From assembly GCF_902859705.1 (NCBI RefSeq), contig NZ_CADIJO010000001.1, positions 434,001 to 498,000 on the forward strand: a DNA stretch of 64,000 nucleotides, written 5' to 3'. Both the position numbers and the translations under genes were made by a program. Position 1 is the first letter of the stretch, and each line of letters begins with the position of its first letter. Below the pieces are notes generated by a model. That model worked only from the letters and a program-made list of their open reading frames with translations. It ran no database searches and was not told the DNA's origin. This document shows positions 48,806 to 57,621 of this stretch, piece by piece. This DNA comes from Achromobacter deleyi (GTDB lineage: Bacteria > Pseudomonadota > Gammaproteobacteria > Burkholderiales > Burkholderiaceae_B).

Positions 48806-49642
48806 ATGGACAGCCATTCGATCCTTCCGCCGGACGGGACGGGTCCGTACGAGCCAGGCGCGGCGTGCCTGCGCGCCCAGGCGTTGCAGGCGCTGGCCGC
48901 CACCGAATGGGCGGACAAGCTGGCGCGGGTGCGCGCCATCGCCGCCGACGCACCACTGGACCCCGCGCGGCAGTACGTGGCGCCCGCCGCCTTGCCCGGC
49001 CGGCCCGCCGTGCCCGAGCTGGTGCCGCCGGCCCAGGTGCCGCAGCGCTCCATGGCCACCCTGGAAGGCCGCGCCGCGTTGCTGCATGCGCTGGCGCACA
49101 TCGAGTTCAACGCGGTGAACCTGGCGCTGGACATCCTGTGGCGCTTTGCCGGCATGCCCGACGCGTTCTACCGCGACTGGCTGCGCGTGGCCACCGAAGA
49201 GGCCTACCATTTCGACCTGTTGAACCAGCGGCTGGCCAGCCTGGGCTACGCCTATGGCGACTTCCCCGCCCACAACGGCTTGTGGGACATGGCCGAGCGC
49301 ACGCGCGCCGACCTGCTCGCGCGCCTGGCGCTGGTGCCGCGCACGCTGGAAGCGCGCGGCCTCGATGCTTCGCCGCTGATCCGCAACAAGCTGGCGGGCG
49401 CAGGCGATGCGCCAAGCGCGGCCATCGTCGACATCATCCTGCGCGACGAAATCGGCCATGTCGCCATCGGCAACGACTGGTACAAGCGCCTTTGCGCCGA
49501 ACAAGGCAAAGAACCGGTGGCCTGCTATGCCGAGCTGGCCGCCCGCTACGACGCGCCACGCCTGCGCGGCCCGTTCAACCTGGCCGCGCGCCGGGCCGCC
49601 GGCTTCGACGAAGCCGAACTGGCTGCGTTGCAGGCTGGCTGA
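48806..49642 (+). CDS. Ferritin-like DUF455 protein
   Basis: 278 residues from ATG 48806; an earlier in-frame ATG (48725) would add 27 residues, part of the divergent promoter region. A four-helix ferritin-like fold is suggested by ALAHIEFNAVNLALDILWRF, ATEEAYHFDLLNQRL and ILRDEIGHVAIGNDWYKRL. Each carries the E..H / E..H ligands of a di-metal site. DUF455 proteins are near MiaE-like hydroxylases, but the substrate is unknown. Confidence 0.88.
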   Translation: MDSHSILPPDGTGPYEPGAACLRAQALQALAATEWADKLARVRAIAADAPLDPARQYVAPAALPGRPAVPELVPPAQVPQRSMATLEGRAALLHALAHIEFNAVNLALDILWRFAGMPDAFYRDWLRVATEEAYHFDLLNQRLASLGYAYGDFPAHNGLWDMAERTRADLLARLALVPRTLEARGLDASPLIRNKLAGAGDAPSAAIVDIILRDEIGHVAIGNDWYKRLCAEQGKEPVACYAELAARYDAPRLRGPFNLAARRAAGFDEAELAALQAG

Positions 49643-49697
49643 GCGGCCCGCCCATCGCGATCGACACCGCCCAATTCCCCGGAGCCTTTCCCTGCTG

Positions 49698-50897
49698 ATG
49701 AAAACGCTTTTCCCCGCCGTTGCCCTGACCGTCGCCGCGGTCACCCTGCCCATCGAAAGCGCCCAGGCCGCCGATGCCTTTGCCTCGTGCCTGGCGCAGT
49801 TGCGCGCCCCCGCCGCCAAGGCGGGCGTGTCCGGCGCCACATTCGATACGCATACCGCGGGCCTGGTCCCGGACATGGCGGTGATCGGCCTGTTGGATGC
49901 GCAGCCCGAATTCAAGACGCCGATCTGGGACTATATGGCGGCGCTGGTCGACGACGAGCGCGTGGCCGACGGCCGGGCCGGCATCGAGCGCTGGCGCACG
50001 GAACTGGATCGGGCATCGGCCCGTTTCGGCGTGGACCCGGCCACCATCGCGGCGGTCTGGGGCGTCGAAAGCAACTATGGCCGCACGCTGGGCGGACGGC
50101 CGCTGCTCACGTCCCTGTCCACGCTGTCGTGCTTCGGCCGGCGCCAGGCCTACTTTCGCGGCGAGTTCTACGCCGCGCTCAAGATCCTGCAGGACGAGCA
50201 CATCGCACCGGAAAAGCTGACCGGTTCCTGGGCGGGCGCGTTCGGCCAGACGCAATTCATGCCCTCGACCTACCTGCGGCTGGCCGTGGACTTCGACGGC
50301 GATGGCCGCCGCGACCTGATCGACAGCGTGCCGGATGCGCTGGCGTCCACCGCCAACTTCCTCAAGCGCGCCGGCTGGAACAGCAGCCTGGACTGGGGCT
50401 ACGAGGTCAAGCTGCCTGCGGGCCTGAACACGGCCGGGGCCGGGCGCAAGAACAAGCGTGCGCTGTCATCGTGGGTCGCCCAGGGCGTGACCCGCGCCGA
50501 CGGCCGTCCGCTGCCGCCGGGCGACACGCCGGTCGGACTGCTGCTGCCGGCCGGCCCCAGGGGCCCGGCTTTCCTGGTGACCCGCAATTTCGACGCGCTG
50601 TATTCCTACAACGCGGCCGAGAGTTACGCGCTGGCCATCGCTCACTTGTCCGACCGCCTGCGCGGGGGCGGGCCGTTGGTCCAGGCCTGGCCGACCGACG
50701 ATCCCGGCCTGTCGCGGGCCGAGCGGCGCGAACTGCAACGCCTCTTGATTGCTCGCGGCTATGAACTGGGCGAACCCGATGGCATGATCGGCGCCCGTAC
50801 CCGCGAAGCGCTGCAGGCGGCGCAGCGCCAACTGGGCCTGCCGGCGGACGGCCGGGCCGGCCAGAAGGCGCTGAACGCCTTGCGCAACGGGGGCTGA
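49698..50897 (+). CDS. Lytic murein transglycosylase, MltB family
   Basis: 399 residues from ATG 49698. A signal peptide is cleaved near AQA-ADAF (25). The SLT/MltB domain has catalytic Glu124 in VWGVESNYGRT, and AGAFGQTQFMPSTYLRLAVD is the second signature. A C-terminal peptidoglycan-binding domain spans about 335-395 (LQRLLIARGYELGEPDGMIG). It cuts glycan strands in the cell wall, forming 1,6-anhydroMurNAc ends. No lipobox is seen, so it is likely periplasmic rather than lipid-anchored. Confidence 0.94.
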   Translation: MKTLFPAVALTVAAVTLPIESAQAADAFASCLAQLRAPAAKAGVSGATFDTHTAGLVPDMAVIGLLDAQPEFKTPIWDYMAALVDDERVADGRAGIERWRTELDRASARFGVDPATIAAVWGVESNYGRTLGGRPLLTSLSTLSCFGRRQAYFRGEFYAALKILQDEHIAPEKLTGSWAGAFGQTQFMPSTYLRLAVDFDGDGRRDLIDSVPDALASTANFLKRAGWNSSLDWGYEVKLPAGLNTAGAGRKNKRALSSWVAQGVTRADGRPLPPGDTPVGLLLPAGPRGPAFLVTRNFDALYSYNAAESYALAIAHLSDRLRGGGPLVQAWPTDDPGLSRAERRELQRLLIARGYELGEPDGMIGARTREALQAAQRQLGLPADGRAGQKALNALRNGG

Positions 50898-51008
50898 GCA
50901 GGCCGCCCAATACAAGTTTTGCAAAGATCGGTATCCAGGCCGCGGCAAGGACGAGATTTTCGCGGGCCTGGGCCTATACTGGATTTCCGACTTTTCTGGA
51001 GTACGGCG

Positions 51009-51422
51009 ATGAGTCTCTTGGATACCTTGGCCTCGATGGCCGGCGGCGGTCAGCAAGGGGGCTCGGCCTCGTTGCTGCCGGCCCTGATCGAACAACTGAA
51101 CAAATACCCCGGCGGCCTGTCCGGCCTGATCGCCAGCTTCCAGCAGGGCGGCCTGGGCGAAATCGTCGCCTCGTGGATCGGCAAGGGGCAGAACCTGCCC
51201 GTCAGCGCCGATCAGCTTGGCCGCGTGCTGGACCCGGGCGTGGTGAACGAACTGGCGGCCAAGACGGGCCAGGACACCGGCTCGGTGCTGGGTTCCCTGT
51301 CCGCACTGCTGCCGCAGCTGGTCGACAAGGCCACGCCCGACGGCGCGGTCCAGCCGGGCCAGGGCTTCAATCCCACCGACCTGCTGGCCTCGCTGTCCGG
51401 TCTGTTCGGCAACCGCGGCTGA
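51009..51422 (+). CDS. YidB / DUF937 family protein
   Basis: 137 residues from ATG 51009. The DUF937 pattern is visible: LLPALIEQLNKYPGGLSGLI, QGGLGEIVASWIGKGQN, and LGSLSALLPQLVDKATPDG. No signal peptide; Gly-rich and low in charge. Function unknown. It is followed closely by a DUF4434-like gene in the same direction. Confidence 0.9.
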   Translation: MSLLDTLASMAGGGQQGGSASLLPALIEQLNKYPGGLSGLIASFQQGGLGEIVASWIGKGQNLPVSADQLGRVLDPGVVNELAAKTGQDTGSVLGSLSALLPQLVDKATPDGAVQPGQGFNPTDLLASLSGLFGNRG

Positions 51423-51468
51423 TGCGCCAGGAGACACGCTCCTGACGCGCCCGCTGCCCCGGTCCCTG

Positions 51469-52431
51469 TTGCGCCGGCGCCTGTTGCAGGCGCTGGCGCT
51501 TGGCGCGCTTGCGCCCTTGGCGGCCTGCGCGCCGCCCATCTCGCTGAACGCGACCTTCCTGCAGCTCTGGCTGAGCCACCTGGACCTGACCGCCGACGAT
51601 TGGCGCCGCCGCATCGCCGCCTACCGCCGGCTGGGCTGCCGCGAGATCTTCCTGCAATGGACCGGCCTGGAAGGCGGTCGGCCGGATGACTGGATGGCGC
51701 CCAAGGCCATGCTGGACGCGATCTTCGACGAAGCCGAACACAGCGGCCTGGGCGTGCATGTGGGCCTGCCCTACGACCAGCGCTGGTGGAACATGCTGGC
51801 CTCGCCCGACGACGCCGCGCTGGCCGCCTACCTGGACCACACGCGCGACCGCGGCGTGGCTTACATGCAAAGGGCGGCGTGGTCCAAGCGCCGCAATTTC
51901 CGCGGCTGGTATCTGCCTTACGAACTGGAGCAGTACAACTGGTCGCGCCCGCAGCGCCAGGCGCTGCTGGTGCCATGGCTGGACGCCTTTGCGCGCGCCG
52001 CGCAGGCCACCAGCTATCGCGTGCCGACCATCTCCACCTATTTCAGCCGCCTGGGCGGGGATGGCTCATTGACCCAGCTGTGGTCTCGGGTGCTGGACCA
52101 CGTGGCCATCCATCCGATGATCCAGGACGGCGTGGGCGTGGCGGGGTTGGCGAATTACCAGTCGCTGGAACCCCTGCACGACATGCTGCTCAAGCGCCGG
52201 GCGTCGTTCGACCTGGTCATGGAACTGTTCGAGGAACTGCCATCCGGCAGCACTGACGGCACCACCTTCAAGGCGCGCTCGGCCGATTTCGACCGGGTCA
52301 AGCAGCAGTGGCAGGTGGCGCGCGGCTACGGCGCCAAGCGCGTGGTGGCCTTTACGGTGGACCCCTGGGTCATCGGCGATACGCCCGAGGCGCGCGCGCT
52401 GATGCGCGCCTGGATGGCGGCGCGCGTCTGA
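51469..52431 (+). CDS. DUF4434-like lipoprotein, possible glycoside-hydrolase-fold
   Basis: 320 residues from TTG 51469. The frame has no ATG or GTG near its beginning; a CTG at 51442 lies 8 bases after GGAG and would add nine residues, so the start is uncertain. A basic start, hydrophobic segment and lipobox LAAC suggest a lipoprotein. The rest, with GCREIFLQWTGLEGG, GLGVHVGLPYDQRWW and RGWYLPYELEQYNW, fits DUF4434, a TIM-barrel group near glycoside hydrolases. It is convergent with the exopolysaccharide operon (19-base gap), so a role on that polymer is conceivable. Confidence 0.75.
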   Translation: MRRRLLQALALGALAPLAACAPPISLNATFLQLWLSHLDLTADDWRRRIAAYRRLGCREIFLQWTGLEGGRPDDWMAPKAMLDAIFDEAEHSGLGVHVGLPYDQRWWNMLASPDDAALAAYLDHTRDRGVAYMQRAAWSKRRNFRGWYLPYELEQYNWSRPQRQALLVPWLDAFARAAQATSYRVPTISTYFSRLGGDGSLTQLWSRVLDHVAIHPMIQDGVGVAGLANYQSLEPLHDMLLKRRASFDLVMELFEELPSGSTDGTTFKARSADFDRVKQQWQVARGYGAKRVVAFTVDPWVIGDTPEARALMRAWMAARV

Positions 52432-52450
52432 CGCGGCCGCCGCCGGGTGC

Positions 52451-53581
52451 TCAGAGGAAGCTGCGGCCGATGATTTCCCGCATGATCTCGCTGGTGCCGC
52501 CAAAGATGCGCAACGCGCGCGCATCCACCCACGCACGGCCGATGCCGTATTCCGCCATGTAGCCATAGCCGCCATACAGCTGCAGCAAGTCGTCCAGCAC
52601 CGCGCCCTGCATTTCGGTGGCATTGAGCTTGGCGATGGCGGCCGTGGTGGGGTCGAGCTCGCCGGCCATGTGGCGGGCCAGGCAGTCGTCCAGGAAGACC
52701 CGCAGCATGGTGCTTTGCGCACGCGCGCCGGCCAGCTTGAAGCGCGAATTCTGGTAGTCGAAGACGCGCCGTCCGAAGACCTTGCGGTTGCGGGTGTATT
52801 CGGCCGTTTCGTCCAGCATGCCTTCGAGCGAGGCGCCGGCGCGCAGCGCGATCGCCAGGCGTTCGCGTGCCAGTTCCTGCGTCATGTATTCGAAGGCGGC
52901 GTTTTCCTGGCCCAGCAGGCAGTCGGCCGGCAGGCGCACGTCGTCGAAGTACAGCTCGCAGGTGTCCTGGCAGTGCTGGCCGATCTTGCTGAGCGCCGGG
53001 CCCTTGGTGAAGCCGGGCAGGTTCTCTTCGACGCAGAACAGCGACAGGCCGCGCGCGCCCAGGTCGGGGTCGGTGCTGGCCAGCACGATGGACAAGCCGG
53101 CGTTGACGCCATTGGTGATGAAGGTCTTCTGGCCGTTCAGCACGTAGTGGTCGCCATCGCGGCGGGCCCGCGTGCGGACGGCCTTGAGGTCGCTGCCTGC
53201 ACCGGGCTCGGTCAGCGCGATGGCGCCGATCACTTCGCCGCGGGTCATGGCGGGCAGCCAGCGCTCTTTCTGGGCGGTGGTGCCGAAGGCTTCCAGGTAG
53301 GGCGACACCATGTCGGAGTGGATCGAAAAGCCCACCCCCAGGTAGTTGGCGCGCGCCAGTTCTTCTATGACGACGGCCGCATGGCCGAAGTCGCCGCCCA
53401 AACCGTAGGGGTCGGGCAGGGCGCAATTGAGCAGGCCTTCTTCGCCCGCGCGCAGCCACAGTGAGCGCGGCACGATGCCGGCCTTTTCCCAATCGGCATA
53501 GTGGGGCGCGATCTCTTCGGCGACAAAGCGCCGGACCTGGTCGCGGAAAAGCTCGTGGTCATCCCTGAATACGCGGCGCAT
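52451..53581 (-). CDS. Acyl-CoA dehydrogenase (long-chain type), last gene of the exopolysaccharide operon
   Basis: 376 residues. FAD/acyl-binding segments ALTEPGAGSDL and FITNGVNAG are present, and YGGYGYMAEYGIGRAWVDAR is near the end. The place of the MCAD catalytic Glu is Gly (RIFGGTSEIM). LCAD-like enzymes instead carry the base in a QELARERLAIA-type segment, which is present here. It usually oxidises acyl-CoA at alpha-beta, but similar flavoproteins also act on carrier-bound acyl or prolyl groups. The previous stop is embedded in its ribosome site (TAAGGAGG, then ATG), so it belongs to the same mRNA. Confidence 0.93.
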   Translation of the reverse strand: MRRVFRDDHELFRDQVRRFVAEEIAPHYADWEKAGIVPRSLWLRAGEEGLLNCALPDPYGLGGDFGHAAVVIEELARANYLGVGFSIHSDMVSPYLEAFGTTAQKERWLPAMTRGEVIGAIALTEPGAGSDLKAVRTRARRDGDHYVLNGQKTFITNGVNAGLSIVLASTDPDLGARGLSLFCVEENLPGFTKGPALSKIGQHCQDTCELYFDDVRLPADCLLGQENAAFEYMTQELARERLAIALRAGASLEGMLDETAEYTRNRKVFGRRVFDYQNSRFKLAGARAQSTMLRVFLDDCLARHMAGELDPTTAAIAKLNATEMQGAVLDDLLQLYGGYGYMAEYGIGRAWVDARALRIFGGTSEIMREIIGRSFL

Positions 53582-53590
53582 ACGGCCTCC

Positions 53591-54277
53591 TTACTTGCTA
53601 TAGGGGTCCGTGGCGCTGACTTGGCCGCTCAAGGTGGGGGCGGTGGCGCCGCCGGTGAGGAACAGACTGTAGTGGTCGCCGGGCTGCAAGGCGGGCAGCG
53701 GTACGGACGGTGACAGCACCGTGCCGCAGCCGGCTGCCAGGGATGCCTTGACCGGGTTGATGGCGCGGGCCGCCGACGCGCCGGGTTTGACGTCCTGGAA
53801 CAGCGTGGGGCCGGTCGGGCTGACCGCCAGCGCGGCGGCGGGGCAGTCGGCTGCCAGGTTGTAGAAACGCAGTTCGGCCTTGAGCGCGTCCTGCGCGCCG
53901 TTGCTGTCGTCCACCAGGGCATAGGTGACCTTGACGCCGTCGCGGTGCACCACCAGCGTGCTGAAGGTGTCGGGCGCGACTTGCAGGCTGGCCACCGGCT
54001 TGCCGTCGACCAGCACGTTGAATGCCTGGTTGCCCTTGACGATGGCGTAGGTGCTGGCCGGCTTGGTGGGGCCGATTTCCTGCGACGGGCCATTGGCGAC
54101 CTGCACACGGAACGGCCCGACCTCGGGATTGACCACCCGCACGAACGAGGAGCCGGCGGGCGGGCGAGCGGCGTACAACTGGGCGAACACGCCCTCGGCA
54201 TGCGCTGCGCCGCCAATGGCGGCCAAACCCAGCGCCGATGCCAGCGCCAGGGCGGGGAAACGAATACGACGGGTCAT
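53591..54277 (-). CDS. AlgF-like periplasmic protein
   Basis: 228 residues with a signal peptide (cleavage near AHA-EGVF, about 27). The mature part shows the AlgF pattern: LYAARPPAGSSFVRVVNPEV, KPASTYAIVKGNQAFNVLVD, and a C-terminal GDHYSLFLTGG. In Pseudomonas, AlgF is needed for alginate O-acetylation in the periplasm, probably passing acyl groups. It overlaps the adenylation gene by four bases (ATGA) and precedes the dehydrogenase gene by nine. Confidence 0.85.
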   Translation of the reverse strand: MTRRIRFPALALASALGLAAIGGAAHAEGVFAQLYAARPPAGSSFVRVVNPEVGPFRVQVANGPSQEIGPTKPASTYAIVKGNQAFNVLVDGKPVASLQVAPDTFSTLVVHRDGVKVTYALVDDSNGAQDALKAELRFYNLAADCPAAALAVSPTGPTLFQDVKPGASAARAINPVKASLAAGCGTVLSPSVPLPALQPGDHYSLFLTGGATAPTLSGQVSATDPYSK

Positions 54278-55749
54278 GCTTGGGACTCCGGTTTCTTGCT
54301 CAGGCGGGCCTCCAGGTACAAGCGTTCAAGCTGCTTGCGGTCCGCCTTGTCGGTGCTGGTCGTCGGGAAACGGTGGCAGGCCACCAGTTCAGACGGAATC
54401 ATGTAGGGCGGCAGCCGGCGGCCCAGGGCGGCTTTCCAGTCCTGCAATGCCGCGGGCAGCGGTTGCAGGCCGCCCGGGCCGGCCTCGGCGGGCTCGACGA
54501 ACCCGATCAATCGGATGATAGCGCCATCGGGCCGGCGCAACGCAACGGTGGCGCCAGCGCGCGCGCCGGGCAGGGCGGCGATGGCGGCGTCGATCTCGGC
54601 CAGCTCGATGCGGTAGCCGTGCATCTTGATCTGGTCGTCGATCCGGCCCCGAAAAGTCACCAGGCCGGCGGCGTCGATTTCGCCCAGGTCGCCGCTGCGG
54701 TAGCCGCGCTTGCCGTTGCGGGTGAACATGCGCTGGGCGTTCAGGTCGGGCCGGTTCAGGTAGCCGCGCATGACATGGTCGCCGGCAATGCTGATCTCAC
54801 CGTTCTCGATGAAGACGTCGGCATAGGGCTTGGCGCGGCCGATAGGGAAGGGATTGGGCGCGCGGGCGCGCAGTTCCGCGTCGATCTCGACCCAGGTGGT
54901 CGAGCAGGTCGCCTCGGTCGGCCCGTACGAATTGATGATGCGGACGTCGGGAAAGCGCTGCCAGAGTTCTTCGGCCAGGGTCGGCGTCAGCGATTCGGCG
55001 CCGAACACGAAGGCGTGCAGTTGCGGCAGGTGGGCGCGGTCGAAGTCGGGGTTGAACAGTTGCTGGCGCACGAACGACGGCGTGGAGGCCCAGACGTTGA
55101 TGCCGGTGTGGGCCAGGTACCCCACGAAGGTGTCGCGCTGCGCGATGGTCTCGCGCGGGCACAGCACGCAAGTGCCGCCCAGTTCCAGCGCGCCGACCCA
55201 GTTGAACAGCGAGAAGTCGAAGCTGAACAGCATCTGGTCCATGAACGCGGGGGCCGGCCCCAGGTTCAGGCAGTCGCGAATCCAGCCGGCGAACAGCGAC
55301 ACGCTTTCGCGGCCGATCTGCACGCCCTTGGGGTCGCCGGTGCTGCCGGAGGTGAACATGATGTAGGCCAGCCCGGCCTCGTCCAGCGGCGCCGGGGCGG
55401 CGCTGCCGGCGACGAATTCGCCGGCCTGCGCGTCATAGCGCAACCCGGCCCGCACCAGCTCGCCGATACGGGCGATGCGCTCGGGCGGGTTGATCACGTC
55501 GACCGGCACGAACGGCACCTTCAGCCGCAGGCAGCCCAGGATCGCGACCAGGAAGGCTGCCTCTTTGTGGCCGGAGATCACCAGCGGCACGCCCGCCGTG
55601 ACGCCCGCCAGCCGCGCCGCCTGTTCCCAGGCCTGCGTGGCCGCCAGCAACTGGCCCCAGCTCAGGGCGCCCTGGGCATCCACCACCGCTACGGCATCGG
55701 TGCCGACTGCGGTGTCCACGAAATCAAAGGCGTTGAAATCGAAACGCAT
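54274..55749 (-). CDS. Amino-acid-type adenylation enzyme (DltA-like)
   Basis: 491 residues, a stand-alone A domain. Core motifs are A3 YIMFTSGSTGDPKGV (129-143), A5 SYGPTEATC (274-282), A7 YRSGDLGEI (350-358), A8 GRIDDQIKMHGYRIELAEI and the A10 lysine K468 in TDKADRKQL. Asp178 in FSFDFS sits where the amino-group-binding Asp of amino-acid A domains lies. The segment FVFGAESL has Gly where DltA has the D-Ala-related Cys. So it probably activates an amino acid, perhaps not D-alanine, and loads it on the ACP encoded 20 bases upstream. It overlaps the AlgF-like gene. Confidence 0.9.
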   Translation of the reverse strand: MRFDFNAFDFVDTAVGTDAVAVVDAQGALSWGQLLAATQAWEQAARLAGVTAGVPLVISGHKEAAFLVAILGCLRLKVPFVPVDVINPPERIARIGELVRAGLRYDAQAGEFVAGSAAPAPLDEAGLAYIMFTSGSTGDPKGVQIGRESVSLFAGWIRDCLNLGPAPAFMDQMLFSFDFSLFNWVGALELGGTCVLCPRETIAQRDTFVGYLAHTGINVWASTPSFVRQQLFNPDFDRAHLPQLHAFVFGAESLTPTLAEELWQRFPDVRIINSYGPTEATCSTTWVEIDAELRARAPNPFPIGRAKPYADVFIENGEISIAGDHVMRGYLNRPDLNAQRMFTRNGKRGYRSGDLGEIDAAGLVTFRGRIDDQIKMHGYRIELAEIDAAIAALPGARAGATVALRRPDGAIIRLIGFVEPAEAGPGGLQPLPAALQDWKAALGRRLPPYMIPSELVACHRFPTTSTDKADRKQLERLYLEARLSKKPESQA

Positions 55750-55769
55750 CGTCCAGCCCTCCCGGGGTG

Positions 55770-56009
55770 TCAGGCGCGCGGATGCTCCGCGATGAAGGTC
55801 GCCAGCGTGTGCACCGATTCCAGGTGCACGTCGATCTCGGTCGGCGGGATCTTGCAGCCGAACTGGCGTTCGACGGCCAGGGCCACATCCACCGCCGACA
55901 GCGAGTCGATCAGGCCGGATTCGATCAGCAGGGTGTCGGGGTCGACCTTGGTGAGGATGATGCCTTCGATCAGGTCGGCCACCTTGGCTTCGATCTCGTT
56001 GATGTCCAT
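55770..56009 (-). CDS. Acyl carrier protein (DltC-like)
   Basis: 79 residues. The phosphopantetheine Ser36 is in the GLIDSLSAVD motif, and the acidic four-helix carrier pattern is plain. It stands between the MBOAT and adenylation genes with short gaps (25 and 20 bases), as DltC does between DltB-type and DltA-type partners. It would carry the activated group to the membrane transferase. Confidence 0.93.
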   Translation of the reverse strand: MDINEIEAKVADLIEGIILTKVDPDTLLIESGLIDSLSAVDVALAVERQFGCKIPPTEIDVHLESVHTLATFIAEHPRA

Positions 56010-56034
56010 AGCGTGCTCCGCGACCGCGCCGCGG

Positions 56035-57615
56035 TCAGAATTGGAAATAGAGGAACCGGGTTTCCTTGTGCAGGTTGACCAGGCAGAAAAAGAGCAGGAC
56101 CAGCATGACCGTCAGCCAGGCCAGGTTGGGGCGCCAGCGCATCCAGGGCGAGGGCGCTTCCTGGGGCTTGAACAGCGCCGGCGAATAGCGGCCCAGGATC
56201 TGGTGGGCGTTCGGCGTGAACCAGGCAATGCCCAGCAGCACCACAGCATAGATCAGTTGCATGTGATGGCCGACCAGCACGCGCCAGGCATCGCCCCAGG
56301 CCAGGCCGCTGACGTGCGTAGCCAGGTCCAGTGTTTCCATGCCGCGCAGGCCGATCATGCCCTGCATCAGCAGCATCGCATCGCCCACGCCATGGGCCCG
56401 GAAGAACGCCTGCGCCACCAGCACGGCCACGAAGGTCAGCAGCACGCAGGCGGCGCGCTTGAACATGTTGAGGTTGCGCGCCGCGGCGGGCTTTCTGCCC
56501 ACCACGAAAATCCGCCAGGCATGGTTCACCGACAGGTACATGGCGTGCAGCAGGCCGAACACCAGGAACTGGAAGCCGGCCCCGTGCCATACGCCGGCCA
56601 GCGCCATCGTGAACAGGGTGGGGCTGACGATGCTGCCGACAAAACCGCCCAGCGTGCTGACGCCCTCGGCGCCCACGGGCAGGTTGCGGTTGGTGCGCCA
56701 CTTGGATACGGCCATGGCTACCGGGTAGTACAGATAGGCGGTCAGGTAGCGCGTCAGCGTCATGTGCCAACGGGCCCAGAACTCAATGATGCTGCCCGCC
56801 TTGTAGGGCGAATTGAAGTTCAGCGGGAAACGGATGCCGAACATCTTGGCCAGCCCCAGCGCCATGTCCGAATAGCCGGAAAAGTCGAAATAGAGCTGCA
56901 GCGCGTAGCAAAGGCTGGCGCCCCACGAGCCCCAGAACTGCAGGTCGCCTGGGGCGGCGAAGCCGGCATCGGCATAGGGCGCAATGCCGTCGGCCAGCAG
57001 CACTTTCTTGGCCAGGCCGATGACAAAAAGCATGCCGCCCACCGACAGGTTCTCGGCCTTGAAGCGGTAGTTTTCCGGCTGCGCGAACTGCGGCATCATC
57101 TCTTTGTGATGCAGGATCGGGCCGGCGATCAGGTGCGGAAAGAACGTCACGAACAGCACGTAGCTGAGCAGGCTGCGTTCTTTCACGACGCCGGCGCGGC
57201 AGTCCAGCAGGTAGCCGATCTGGGTGAACGTGAAAAACGAGATCCCCAGCGGCAGGATGATCGAATCCATGCTCGAGCTGGTCATGCCCAGGTCGTTCAG
57301 GAAATTCAAGAGCGTGGCGAAATACTTGTAGTGAAACAGCAGCGCCAGGTCGGCGCCCACGCCCAGGCCCACGATCAGCCCTTGCAGCCGCGGCCGGGAC
57401 GCGGTGTGCAGGATCAGCAGGCTGACCAGGTAATTGAAAGCAATGGACCCGGCCAGCAGCACCACGAACTGCGGATTCCACCAGCCATAGAACACGAAAG
57501 ACGTCAGGCACAGCCACAAGGCCGCCAGCCGCAGGTTCAGCCGCCCGGCGCCGTAGTACACGGCCAGCGTCACGGGCAGGAAGATCAGCAGGAACAGGTA
57601 GGAATTGAATAGCAT
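56035..57615 (-). CDS. MBOAT-family O-acyltransferase
   Basis: 526 residues with many membrane helices. The catalytic His344 is in GVWHGAGF, with a second His at 357; EFWARWHMTLTRYLTAYLY (278-296) is the other hallmark of AlgI/DltB-type proteins. AlgI acetylates alginate and DltB moves D-Ala from DltC. Here an ACP and an A domain directly follow, which favours the DltB-like mode. It would pass the acyl group across the membrane to periplasmic AlgJ/AlgX-like enzymes. Confidence 0.95.
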   Translation of the reverse strand: MLFNSYLFLLIFLPVTLAVYYGAGRLNLRLAALWLCLTSFVFYGWWNPQFVVLLAGSIAFNYLVSLLILHTASRPRLQGLIVGLGVGADLALLFHYKYFATLLNFLNDLGMTSSSMDSIILPLGISFFTFTQIGYLLDCRAGVVKERSLLSYVLFVTFFPHLIAGPILHHKEMMPQFAQPENYRFKAENLSVGGMLFVIGLAKKVLLADGIAPYADAGFAAPGDLQFWGSWGASLCYALQLYFDFSGYSDMALGLAKMFGIRFPLNFNSPYKAGSIIEFWARWHMTLTRYLTAYLYYPVAMAVSKWRTNRNLPVGAEGVSTLGGFVGSIVSPTLFTMALAGVWHGAGFQFLVFGLLHAMYLSVNHAWRIFVVGRKPAAARNLNMFKRAACVLLTFVAVLVAQAFFRAHGVGDAMLLMQGMIGLRGMETLDLATHVSGLAWGDAWRVLVGHHMQLIYAVVLLGIAWFTPNAHQILGRYSPALFKPQEAPSPWMRWRPNLAWLTVMLVLLFFCLVNLHKETRFLYFQF

Positions 57616-57621
57616 CTCGGG

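Noticed and set aside
52451-53581. True prolyl-carrier oxidase (pyrrole pathway type)
   Set aside because: Motifs around the C-terminus resemble long-chain acyl-CoA dehydrogenases more; kept only as a hypothesis in the findings.
54238-57612. Very long open frame on the plus strand opposite the A domain, ACP and MBOAT genes
   Set aside because: It has no recognisable domain and low-complexity Gln/His/Arg-rich composition, and it mirrors three well-supported genes. GC-rich codon use leaves antisense frames open.
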